Assembly: GCA_030581615.1 (NCBI GenBank)
Contig: JAKTTT010000052.1
Location: 62,001-126,000 of the forward strand
DNA from: Alloascoidea africana
Lineage: Eukaryota; Ascomycota; Alloascoideomycetes; Alloascoideales; Alloascoideaceae
Length of the DNA: 64,000 bases
Direction of reading: 5' to 3'
Part shown: positions 54,659 through 64,000 of the stretch, one piece after another
Layout: every line of letters begins with the position of its first letter
How positions within the stretch are numbered: the stretch's first letter is position 1
The notes under the pieces: generated by a model
The model's database searches: none
Seen by the model: the letters and a program-made list of their open reading frames with translations, nothing else
What the model was told of the DNA's origin: nothing
Made by a program: the position numbers and the translations under genes

Positions 54659-57600
54659 TTAGATGAGGTAGAAGAATAAAGAAGCCAAGCCAAGTACAAT
54701 TCCAGAAACTTGCTGCTTTGAAGCACCACCTTCATAAGAACTGGCGCTGACAGTATAGTTTGGAATTTCGACGGTTGGAGAAGAGGAAGAAATGATTGAT
54801 ATAACTGTGGAGGATTGTGGCAATGTTGTAGAAGTTGAACTAGGAGACTCGACTGAAGAGGTCTCGACTGTAGGTTCTTCTTTAGGAGTGGATGTGGGAA
54901 CAGAGACGACGGAATAAAAGCTGATCACAGAGCTCGTTTCAATTGTCGTGGGGATCGTACAAGTTGACAGACAGCTAATGGTTACAGATGAAGGGCCGGT
55001 TACGCTATATTCCGTGCTGTCGATAGTAAATGTTGTAGGCGTTGGATAGAATGTCGTAAACTTGGTGACTTTCGTTTGAGAAGCACTCGTTATCTTGATA
55101 GTCGAAGAAAATAGAGAAGTGGAACTGACTTGAATCTCTCGGTCAGTTGTTTTGGTTATCACAACGGAAGAGCTGCTTGTGCTTGGAACTATTGTCACAG
55201 AAGACTCGATGACGGTGGAAGGCGAACTGGTACTTTTGGTAACGGTTACAATGTCTTCTGAAACAGGAGCAGTTGTGGTACTTTCAACTGTAGAACAGAC
55301 AGAGTTTTCGCAAGTAGTAGTGGTAACACTCTCGATAGAACTCGAACTCTTGACAATGATAATTGTGCTAGTGCTCTCCGAAACCGGTACAGATGAGGTC
55401 TTGATTGTACTCTCAAGAATAGCTGAGCTCACAGAGGTTTCAACAGTTGAACAAGTAGAGCTTTCGCAAGTAACGGTAGTGACATTCTCGACTGGTGTTG
55501 ACAAAGATTCGGTTGTAGAAAAGCTCTCAAGCGTACTCTCAGAGCTTGAACTCTTGGTAATGATAATGGTGCTAGTGCTCTCTGAAACTGCTACGGATGA
55601 AGTCTCGATCGTGCTTTCGACAGGGGTAGAGCTCACAGAAACTTCAACAGTTGTACAAGTAGACCTTTCGCAGGTAATCTCGGTCGTGGTGATTTCTCTA
55701 GGAACAGTGGAAGAGCTGGTCTGTGATGAAGACTCGCTGGTAGTTTCTTCTGTAGAAATGACACTTGTGGTTAAGGCTGTGCTACTGCTCTCTGATACGG
55801 TCAGGTAAATAGTAGTCGTTGAAGTGCCTTCAGAAGATGATACTGATGGAATATCTCGCGATAAAATTTCAGTAGTGGTTTCTTCCTCGGAAGATGTCAC
55901 TGTCGTTGTACTTTCTGAAACTTCTGATGTCAGTACTGTACTCGACTTTGAGATAATTCTTGTGGAAACCGTGGTATCGATTGGAGGAACACTGGAGCTG
56001 GAAACGCTAGAAACAAATGTGACTGGAACAGTGCATGTAGTTTCGCAAGGGAAGGTAATAGTTGAGGGCTCAGTAACTATAATCGTCGAGTTTTTGAAAC
56101 TGATAGTGGTAGGAGTAGAGCAATATGTAATGTACTCTGTTACCCCAGTCGAAGAAACCACGGTGATTGAACTAACGGAATACTTGGAGACGGTTGTTGA
56201 TGGAATCACAGTAGAGGTTATGACAGATGTCTCCAATGTAGTAGATAAGTTTGGAACAGGTACGGTTTTCTCAGAAGAAAAAGCAGTAGAGTTTTCATAC
56301 TTTGTTTTACTGGAAGTGAGAGTGATCAACGTAGTTGTAGTTTCTTCTTCTGTTGATAAGGTAGTAGTCTTGGTAGTCTCCACAGAACTGGTTAAATTAG
56401 ACCAAGCAGTGGTGGTAGTTGGGGTAGTTGAAACTGTGATCTCTCTTGGAGTAGTACTGCTCTCAACTGAACATTGTGAAATACAACTGGTGATAGTTAA
56501 AGTAGTAGCTTCCGTAACAGTATAAGTCTTGCTATCGATAGTCAAAGTTGTAGGAGTAGGACAATAGGTGGTAAACGACGTGATCACAGCAGTTTCTGTC
56601 ACCGAAGTGGTTGCTTCTGTCGAGATAGTATAGAACTCGGTTTCTGTTACTGTTGGATTCACATAGCTGGTTTTGGATATTTCTCTTGGAGTAGTAGTGC
56701 TCTCAACTGGACACTGTGAGATACAGCTGGTGATAGTTAGAGTAGTGGCCTCGGTAACAGTGTAAGTCTTGCTATCAATAGTCAAAGTTGTAGGAGTAGG
56801 ACAATAGGTGGTAAAAGAAGTAATTATCGCTGTTTCAGTTACAGAGGTTGTCGCTTCAGTAGAAACAGTGTAAAATTCAGTAGTAGTCACAGTTGAGTTG
56901 ATAAAACTACTCTTTGAAAGCGAAGTTTCCTTTGAAGTTGTGCTGCTCTCCACAGGACATTGCGAAATGCAACTAGTGATAGTTAAAGTAGTGGCCTCGG
57001 TAACCGTGTAAGTCTTGCTATCAATAGTCAAGGTGGTCGGGGTAGGACAATAGGTGGTAAACGAAGTTATTATCGCTGTTTCGGTCACAGAGGTTGTCGC
57101 TTGAGTTGAAATAGTATAAAACTCGGTTTCTGTTACTGTTGAATTGACGAAACTGCTTTGCGATATTTCCCTGGGGGCAGTAGTAGTCTCCACTGGGCAT
57201 CTTGAAATACAACTGGTTATAGTCAGAGTGGTAGCTTCCGTAACAGTATAGGTCTTGCTATCAATAGTCAAAGTTGTAGGAGTAGGGCAGTACGTAGTAA
57301 ACGATGTAATTACAGCAGTTTCTGTTACCGACGTGGTTGCCTCGGTTGAGATAGTATAAAACTCGGTTTCTGTTACTGTTGAGTTTGAGAGAGTACTTTC
57401 CGTCACAGTTCTAGCACTTTCTGTAGCAGAGGACGATGGAGATGGAGACACATTGACATATACTGTTGACTGCGATAACGATGAAACATCAGAATCCGAG
57501 CTTGGTCCATTAATATAGCTTGTGAGCTGAGAAAGAGAGGAGCTGAGGGGGACAGAGCTGCTGGAAGGCTCGCTAATGTAAACAGTTGACTGGGACAAAG

Positions 57601-57835
57601 ATGGGACAGCCGTAACCGGAATGGTGCAAGGGCAGTCAGTAATGGTCAGGGTTGTTGGTTCAGTTACAGTATAAGTCACTCCATTCTGAGTAAATATCGT
57701 TGGGGAAGGACAATAGGTGGTGTAGGAAGTAACAGTAGTAGTTTCTGTTGAAGTAGCATTTGCGTATCCCGCGAATCTGCTTGCGGTGGTATATCCAATT
57801 GCACAGGCAAAAGTAGCCAGAAAAGAAAACTTCAT
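54659..57835 (-). CDS. GPI-anchored SED1-module adhesin-like wall protein
   Basis: 1058 residues. It has a signal peptide (about 1-18) and a GPI tail (SYEGGASKQQVSGIVLGLASLFFYLI split as anchor site and hydrophobic end). Seven modules of the type TTYCPxPTT...YTVTExTTLTIT, the Sed1-like wall motif, are present: one near residue 40-70, four nearly identical tandem units of about 80 residues (151-470), and two diverged ones further on. Between and after them are Ser/Thr-rich stalk segments with SSTVP, STSTI and similar repeats. Such proteins are heavily O-mannosylated, span the wall and may mediate adhesion or wall strength. No N-terminal ligand-binding domain is recognised. Confidence 0.88.
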   Translation of the reverse strand: MKFSFLATFACAIGYTTASRFAGYANATSTETTTVTSYTTYCPSPTIFTQNGVTYTVTEPTTLTITDCPCTIPVTAVPSLSQSTVYISEPSSSSVPLSSSLSQLTSYINGPSSDSDVSSLSQSTVYVNVSPSPSSSATESARTVTESTLSNSTVTETEFYTISTEATTSVTETAVITSFTTYCPTPTTLTIDSKTYTVTEATTLTITSCISRCPVETTTAPREISQSSFVNSTVTETEFYTISTQATTSVTETAIITSFTTYCPTPTTLTIDSKTYTVTEATTLTITSCISQCPVESSTTSKETSLSKSSFINSTVTTTEFYTVSTEATTSVTETAIITSFTTYCPTPTTLTIDSKTYTVTEATTLTITSCISQCPVESTTTPREISKTSYVNPTVTETEFYTISTEATTSVTETAVITSFTTYCPTPTTLTIDSKTYTVTEATTLTITSCISQCSVESSTTPREITVSTTPTTTTAWSNLTSSVETTKTTTLSTEEETTTTLITLTSSKTKYENSTAFSSEKTVPVPNLSTTLETSVITSTVIPSTTVSKYSVSSITVVSSTGVTEYITYCSTPTTISFKNSTIIVTEPSTITFPCETTCTVPVTFVSSVSSSSVPPIDTTVSTRIISKSSTVLTSEVSESTTTVTSSEEETTTEILSRDIPSVSSSEGTSTTTIYLTVSESSSTALTTSVISTEETTSESSSQTSSSTVPREITTTEITCERSTCTTVEVSVSSTPVESTIETSSVAVSESTSTIIITKSSSSESTLESFSTTESLSTPVENVTTVTCESSTCSTVETSVSSAILESTIKTSSVPVSESTSTIIIVKSSSSIESVTTTTCENSVCSTVESTTTAPVSEDIVTVTKSTSSPSTVIESSVTIVPSTSSSSVVITKTTDREIQVSSTSLFSSTIKITSASQTKVTKFTTFYPTPTTFTIDSTEYSVTGPSSVTISCLSTCTIPTTIETSSVISFYSVVSVPTSTPKEEPTVETSSVESPSSTSTTLPQSSTVISIISSSSPTVEIPNYTVSASSYEGGASKQQVSGIVLGLASLFFYLI
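56426..57385 (-). repeat. four tandem Sed1-like units in the adhesin gene
   Basis: Four units of 240-246 bases each, with the core FTTYCPTPTTLTIDSKTYTV identical in all. Likely to expand or contract by unequal exchange; assembly collapse is possible here. Confidence 0.88.
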
Positions 57836-58561
57836 TGTTGGGAGTTTGCTTACTAGTCTGAAAGCGTGAATAATGGTGAAAAAAAAAAGATTTTTGGCTT
57901 CCTCGTCTTGATCTTATATAATTGAAACCAAAATGAGAAGGTTGGTTTCTTGTGAAGACTGCGCACAATTCAGGAAACAGAAGATTCCTAATTCGGCATC
58001 TTACAGGTTCACGATAGAGGTGGGTTGTCATCGGATTATTGCTGCCATCTTCGGAAAAAACTCAGGACCTCTATAATACCCTATAATAATGTCCACATGA
58101 ATAAAAAATGTAAACAGATTTGAGAGTACGATATTTAAGTGGTGGGTTTGTATTCGTGGCGCAAACAGAAAGCGCTGCAGAGTTCAAGAGAGAGCGTAAA
58201 AATAATCTGGCATCCCTAACCCGCCTCTTTGAATTCATTGCAAGAGACCTAAAAAAAGACTGCAAAGGCGCTTTTTCACAAATGACCGCGGCTGTTTTCT
58301 CGGGTATTTGTCCCTGAACCTTACTCACCATGGAAAATTGAATGGCTTGCAAATAAGAGATTTGGAGTTATCACATACTAGCGAAGCAGTTCCCACGACG
58401 AGCTTCTGCCATTAATTTTGCAAATCTTGAAAATACAAGTTCCTCCTCATGAAATCAATTACTGTAATTATTATCACTTACATTTTTATTTTTATTACAA
58501 ACTAAGCTGACAAACTAAGCTGACAAAAATTCTAGAGACTAATCAATCTGGAACGTAGTTC
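57836..58561. other. intergenic region, CHC1 3' side to adhesin promoter
   Basis: About 730 bases. Open frames on both strands near 58071-58352 have no family marks. A 14-base direct repeat (ACTAAGCTGACAAA) occurs near 58500-58528. No gene seen. Confidence 0.5.
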
Positions 58562-61500
58562 TTAGAATGCTCTAGCAAACCCCGTTCCTTGTGGGAAAAT
58601 AGGCTGCTGTTGGCCTCCTAGCCCATTAGCATATCCCGTTCCAACTGGTTGAAGAGGAGCGGGACCTTGAGTAAGCAAAAGCTGGTTGCCCATGATAGGA
58701 CCGGATTCTTCTTCCTGTGCAGGCTTCTCCTTCTTCTTTCTTTCCTCATTGTCGCGCTCGAGAAGAGCCAAGCGGGCTGTTCTCTCGCGCAATATCGAGA
58801 TGTTGTAAGGCATCGTATAGTCTTTCAAGCTATGGATCCAGCTCAGCTCCTCAACAACGTCCTCTGGAATTAGGTCATAACAGGTAAATAGTGTGGCAAC
58901 ATAACTTTCCTTGTTTCCAGTGTCAACAAAATATCGGAGTAGATCTTCTGCAACAGTTGGCTTCTTTGAAACGGCTGCAGTCTCAATGGCATCCTTCCAC
59001 AACTTGTCTTCCTTTGACAAGCTGATTGACTTGGTCCACTTCTTATTTTTTCTATACAAGTAGGCCGCAATTTGACGGAAAAAGATCAGGTTATGTTTCT
59101 CCAGCCTCTGCGCCAAATCTATGGGGTCGAATCTGTCAAAAGCGTCAATTGAGTCCCTCAATGCCTTGTAGTCTTCTTCTTCAATAAGAAGATCGTGATA
59201 TGCTGAGTTGACCGCAGCGACATTCTGAGACTGAACAGCAACCAAGAAAGGTTTGATCATTGGTAGATTGTCTGACTTTTGGAACATACGCACAACACGC
59301 GAAACATCGATTCTCTGTGTCAAAGCTGCGAGAAGATCGGTTAGCAAAGATGGCTGTTCCTCAAGGTAAAAGTTGATGGCTTTGTAGTAAATCTCCAAGT
59401 TTGCGACCTTGACTATAACTTCTTTGAAACTCGAGTGATCAAAAGCATCAGCAGATCTTTCCATCATGGCTAATGCAGCGTTATCCCATTCATCATAATG
59501 ACAGTACAAAAACACCAGTTCGGGCCACAGATGGGCATCTTCGCAAGCCAAAATAGCTTTGGGAATGTTGATTCTTGACCAAAATAGTTTCAAGTGCTCC
59601 ATCATCTTCTCTGGACTATACTTTGAGTAAAGAATAGCAAGCTCCGTAAACATGCCCATGTGTGCTCTCTCTAGACCAAGCCCTGCCTCGAACAAGGAGA
59701 TTACTTCGTTGAAATAGCCATTGTCCTCATACTTGTCCACCAACTCATGAAGCTCTTCAGCGTGAACAATCAGGTTCAAACCGCAAATCTGTGCAAGACG
59801 GAATTCCCTGTTCTCAACACATGCGTCATTAACCTGCTTCCACACCTTCACATTGCTGGCCTTTCTAGCACAGTCCACTGCACTCTGGTAGTCGCCCAAG
59901 AAAACAAGCGTAGAGGCCAACTTAGCCCAGTTAGAAATACTGGAGTACAGAATCTTTGCAGCCTGGTAGTTCTGCTGCTCGTACAACTTATCCCCAACAG
60001 ACTCGACATCTGCCACATTTGGAGACTTGAGCAAGTCTTCCATTTCATGAAGTTTATCAGTGGCAGCATAGCTGAACAACAGCTGACCATCAATGGCGGC
60101 TTCTCTCAACGTCTCACGAGCCATAAGCAAAAAGGGAATAAGTTCTTCATCCTTTCCAGCATGAGTGGAGATTTCAATAACTTCTTCAAAGTTACTTGGG
60201 TCTTTAGCCTTGATGTATGACTCAATCGCATCTGCCACACGGAGACCATTTAGCTGAGCCTTACCTAGCTGGCTCCAAACCGAAGGAATGTCGACATTCT
60301 CAGCATATGTTTCGGCTCTATCCAAGGACATGATTTCATCGACCAAGACTCCCAAAGCCTCGTTATGCTTTTCGTACTTTTTGTAAATTTCAAGAGCCTC
60401 TTCGTGTAAGCTATTCTCAATAGCGATTTGGGCAATGTCATCAGCATCATAATTATCTAAACGATGGATGTAGGACATAACCTTAGATTTGTCTGACTTG
60501 ATGGCAGTCAGAATCAACAATCCCTGTAAGTTGGCATTTTCACTGAAGGGAGAGGGCTCCAAAATAATCTTTTCCAGAAGCTCGATCAATTCCACAGGTA
60601 GATCTGCTGTCATGAAAGACTTGACTGCAACAGAAACGTCTTCAGGGCTATTGCTTTCAGGAACAGCAACGCCAACAACCTGATCGATCAGTGCTCGTCG
60701 GTGAATGTTATCGTCCGAAAGAACCGCAGACCATAGGTCATTATCAGCGCGCTTCAAAAGATATCTCGCCTGGTACTTGTACATTGAGTTTTCATTCGTA
60801 ATATGTATAAGCTCAAAGTCGTTGTGTCCCTTGTCATAGGCAATGTATGCAAGATAAGGATCACGCTTCTCACAGTATTTACCAACAACAAGAGTATTGT
60901 ACTGATCATTCTCCTTCAAAAACTTTTCTGGATTGTTGTTGCTATCAATGTATATCTTGGCGATGGCATCGTAAACAGCAGGCTCTTGGGATCCATTATT
61001 TATAGAGTTTTCCAAAAATGGCAGCAAGATCTTGAGTCTATTTCTCTTTTCTACTTCAGCCACCAAAGGCTCAACTGGTACCTGGCCGATAACAGACTGC
61101 AATAAAGCTTTAATGACATTTTCGTCGCAGTCAACGTCCAACAGACCAGCAACAACCTGTGGAGTGCGAGAAGGATTCACCTGTTGAACATAAACTTCGA
61201 TAAACTTGAACTGTTGATTGTGGTAGAGATACAAAACCAAATCATGAATAAAATCAAACCGATCACAAACGATAATCAAAGGCAATTGATCAGCAAGCTT
61301 TGCCTCCTTGAGAAAGTTCTTGACCTTTTCAGCATTGTAAAAGTTGTTATCACGAACAACGCGCTCTACTTCCTTCAACTGGCCAAGGTTGCATGCGGCC
61401 TCGATGTACTTGAACACAATGTCTGCATCATGGGACAGGTTAACAATACTGGCAAGATAGTAGTACAATCCTTCGTAAGTCTTGAACTCTTCAAAAATTT

Positions 61501-63801
61501 TGATCAAAGTAAGCGGTCCAATAAGATCAGAGTACTTTGTGGCAACTTGAATTGAAATCTGAAGGTTCTGACGAATGTTTGCCTTTAGCATTTGCTTCAA
61601 ACATGTTACTGTTTGTTCCACATTCAGCTTTCCAAAGTAATTGACAAGCCACTCTGCATTGAAAACATTTGTGTGCACGATGACACGTTTGATATCTTCA
61701 ATGCCATCGTAGTGTTCCAAAGCTCTCTGGAAGAGACCAGCCTTTTCACACAACTTGGCAATCGTGGGGCGGTCATAGTGAGTAAACATTTCATTTCCAA
61801 GAATAGCATCCGCGACCTGGGGAGCATTCAGAAGGTTAACCTCAAGTAACCTGGTCTGAAGATGACCTTGTTCCGGTTTGTTGTCCTTTAGAGCATCAAG
61901 GAGAAAGGCTGTTCCCTGTTGAATCAAATTTTGAGACAAAAACACATCGGCCATTCTCTCAATGTTGACTTTTGAAGGATCCTCTTCAGCAATGAGCTGG
62001 GAAGCAAACTCAGTAGCCTTGTCAGGATTAGTTCGTACAATGCTTTGCAACAAAATCGTATAATCTGGATTGTAACCAACTTTCTTGCAATATGGCAAAA
62101 TTTTCTCAAAATGACCAAGCTCTGCCAAACTTCCAACCACTTTAATAGATGCATTCGCTCGAAGATAAACACTGAGGGCAAGAGAAAGATCATAAGATCT
62201 GACAATATCTCCAAGCTCCTCAGAAGCTTCCAGCTTGTCCTCTTTCAGCCATTTTTCAAACAATGGTTTTCTATCCTGCTGCAAAACTGGTCGAGCGAGC
62301 TCAATAGACTCAAACTTGTTCAACGATCCCTTGTCCAACAGAGTACTGAAATACTGAAGAATGGGAGAAATCTGGCCTGGAGGTGCTTGTACATTTTTCA
62401 AACGGTTAATGGTTTCAGGAGTTCTAAGGCTTGGTGAAGAAGCCGCAACCTTAGCAGCATCCAGATATTGACCAGTATTTAATAATTGGTTGAATTGTTG
62501 CGCAAAAAGCTGATCGGCTCCTGGAAGTCCATCGCCTCTTGATGCAAGAGACAAAGCTAATGTCACATTAGACAATTTTGAGAGGACATAGGGGACAATC
62601 TTTTCGCGAGCAATTGCTACAGAAAGAATCTGCCCTTTTCTATTGATGGCAATTATGCCGGTGTTATTGTCATAAGGCGCAGCAGTAAAGACCGACTCCG
62701 AAGAAATTCTGTTTACAAAAATGTTGACGCCAGATTCCAAATCAAAAATATGGATGAAGCCATACTTGGTAAGCAGGTAGATAATGCCATACTTGTTTGA
62801 AACTTGCAAAGAAACGGGAAAGTCATTGGCTGCATCGGCAGGGAAGAAGACGTCTACTGTTTTCTTGTGGAATACTGGGTTACCTTCTTGATGGTCAATT
62901 TCAATAATGTGCAACTGTCCACCAGTAGCGGCTCGGTTAGCACAGACAAATAGCCTTGTTTCTGTTGATGCACCGTCCAATTTCAACTGGGCAAAAGTGG
63001 CCACATGGCCTTCAATTGCTTGTGAAATATTTCTATCCTTGGAGTACAATTGGGTATGGCCAACAATCCTTCCCCCTTCTTGAGCAATGCCAGTTAGAGC
63101 AGACCATTTGAGATCTTGGTTAATAACGTAATTGATGATCTGGCTACTTGACAGGGTGGGGTGTCGGTTTGTAACCTTCACGGGTCCAGCGGGAGTGCCG
63201 TCAAACACTTCCCAGTGGAAAATAGAAGTCCCCGTTACAAGGCCTAACATTGTGGGAGTGATCCATTTCCAAAATATCACAGGTTCGCTCATGGAATGTG
63301 ACTTGAGCCTGGATTTTGTATCTAAATTGAATATCTGGAAGGAAAAGTGTTAGAACAAAGGGTTCATTAATGGAGATACCACACGCACACTTTTGCAAAT
63401 AAACAGATCTCAAAGAAGTTCGTACCTGAATAGTTGTGCCCTGAGCACGGAGCGCTATAACATTCTGGTCCGGATTCATGATAGCCGAATCCGCTGACAT
63501 GTTCTTTCTAACATGGTTATTGTTATTGTGGAGGTCGACAATGACGACCGAATTGCCACTGGGGGTCTGCTCTCGAACACTGTGCCATAAAACGTTAGAA
63601 CTACCCTCGCACCACTTTACCAGACGTTTCGATTGCAAATGCATTTACAAAGCAAAAGGTGTCTTTTGTTTGGGGTTACACATACCAGACATAGTGGTCA
63701 GATTCAAGGGTCGTAGAGCGAAACTCAATAGAAGAATCGTCCACACCTACAGACGACAGCTGTAGATGTTCCTCAAAATCGATTGGCAGTTCAGCGTCCA
63801 T
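58562..63801 (-). CDS. CHC1: clathrin heavy chain, three exons
   Basis: Exons 63686-63801, 63426-63579 and 58562-63334 join in phase to 1680 residues (S. cerevisiae Chc1 is 1653). Donors are GTATGT and GTACGA. The spliced start MDAELPIDFEEHLQLSS, STTLESDHYVCVREQ and NMSADSAIMNPDQNVIALRA match the beta-propeller entry; the last long exon alone would lack about 90 residues. The propeller is followed by clathrin heavy-chain repeats to about 1600 (RPVLQQDRKPLFEKWLKEDK, LLDALKDNKPEQGHLQTRLLE, AKIYIDSNNNPEKFLKENDQYN) and a Pro/Gln-rich tail. Clathrin triskelia coat endocytic and Golgi vesicles; the epsin gene in this window encodes a partner. Confidence 0.98.
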
Positions 63802-64000
63802 ACTGATGTATATAACCTGTCGGATGGACACAGAGTAGGGAGAGTCGTGAAGTGGAATTTGGGGGGTGTGAAGTTGCTGACTTGTCGAGAGCGGCCCTGC
63901 CCGGGTGTACGGGTGTAATATAGCGACTCAGGTTACGAGCGCTGGTCCATTTCTATCTAACTAATACTAGCACTATTCTACAGTTTGCTGCTCTTGACGA

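Noticed and set aside
55152-56525. Two long plus-strand open frames opposite the adhesin
   Set aside because: They arise from Ser/Thr codon use on the coding strand; products are Val/Ser/Thr/Glu repeats without a family.

Overview
The window is nuclear DNA of a budding yeast (Saccharomycotina). CTG reads as leucine at invariant positions (for example in the FYLNLVDW stretch of the Cdh1 gene), so it is not a CUG-reassigned clade. The closest family likenesses I can recall are to methylotrophic Pichiales such as Komagataella and Ogataea: a GH45 cellulase carrying a CBM1 module, a vacuolar protease similar to but clearly distinct from that of K. phaffii, a complex I assembly factor, and several peroxisome genes. 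The species is not resolved from sequence alone. About 33 protein genes are visible; 16 of them contain about 25 introns, which is dense for a budding yeast.

Layout. 0-13 kb: 3' end of a GID7-like ubiquitin-ligase subunit, a PXMP4/PMP24 peroxisomal membrane protein, the GH45 endoglucanase, a four-exon eIF4E-binding-like protein, a yapsin and the APC/C activator CDH1. 13-17 kb: ARO8 and a Pex30-family dysferlin-domain peroxin. 17-21.4 kb: a gene-poor stretch with decayed coding remnants around one small secreted Thr-rich protein. 21.4-29.6 kb: DLT1, SAM37, RNA14, the Ran GTPase GSP1 and the U1-C gene YHC1. 29.9-36.5 kb: an ADIP-domain coiled-coil protein, an unrecognised Ser/Asn-rich protein, an epsin, SOD1 and ERD2; much of this is GC-rich compared with the rest. 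36.8-46.9 kb: a MARVEL protein, a SUN-family wall protein, VPS25, GOR1, PEP4 and an SNT309-like splicing factor. 47.2-64 kb: RPL11, an aldo-keto reductase, a CSN3-like gene, PRO2, TOM20, an NDUFAF3-like gene, a SED1-module adhesin and clathrin heavy chain CHC1.

The most interesting signal is in YHC1. Its first intron has no AG between a perfect TACTAAC branch site and the next exon; the only splice that yields the conserved U1-C zinc finger runs from AT to AC. That would be a natural AT-AC intron processed by a major-type spliceosome, located in the gene for the U1 snRNP protein that helps recognise 5' splice sites.

The window is ordinary housekeeping chromosome in function. Recurrent themes are membrane traffic (CHC1, epsin, VPS25, ERD2, PEP4), mitochondrial import and assembly (TOM20, SAM37, NDUFAF3-like), RNA processing (YHC1, SNT309-like, RNA14), peroxisomes, and wall or secreted proteins. 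No intact transposon, tRNA, CRISPR or virus copy was recognised.
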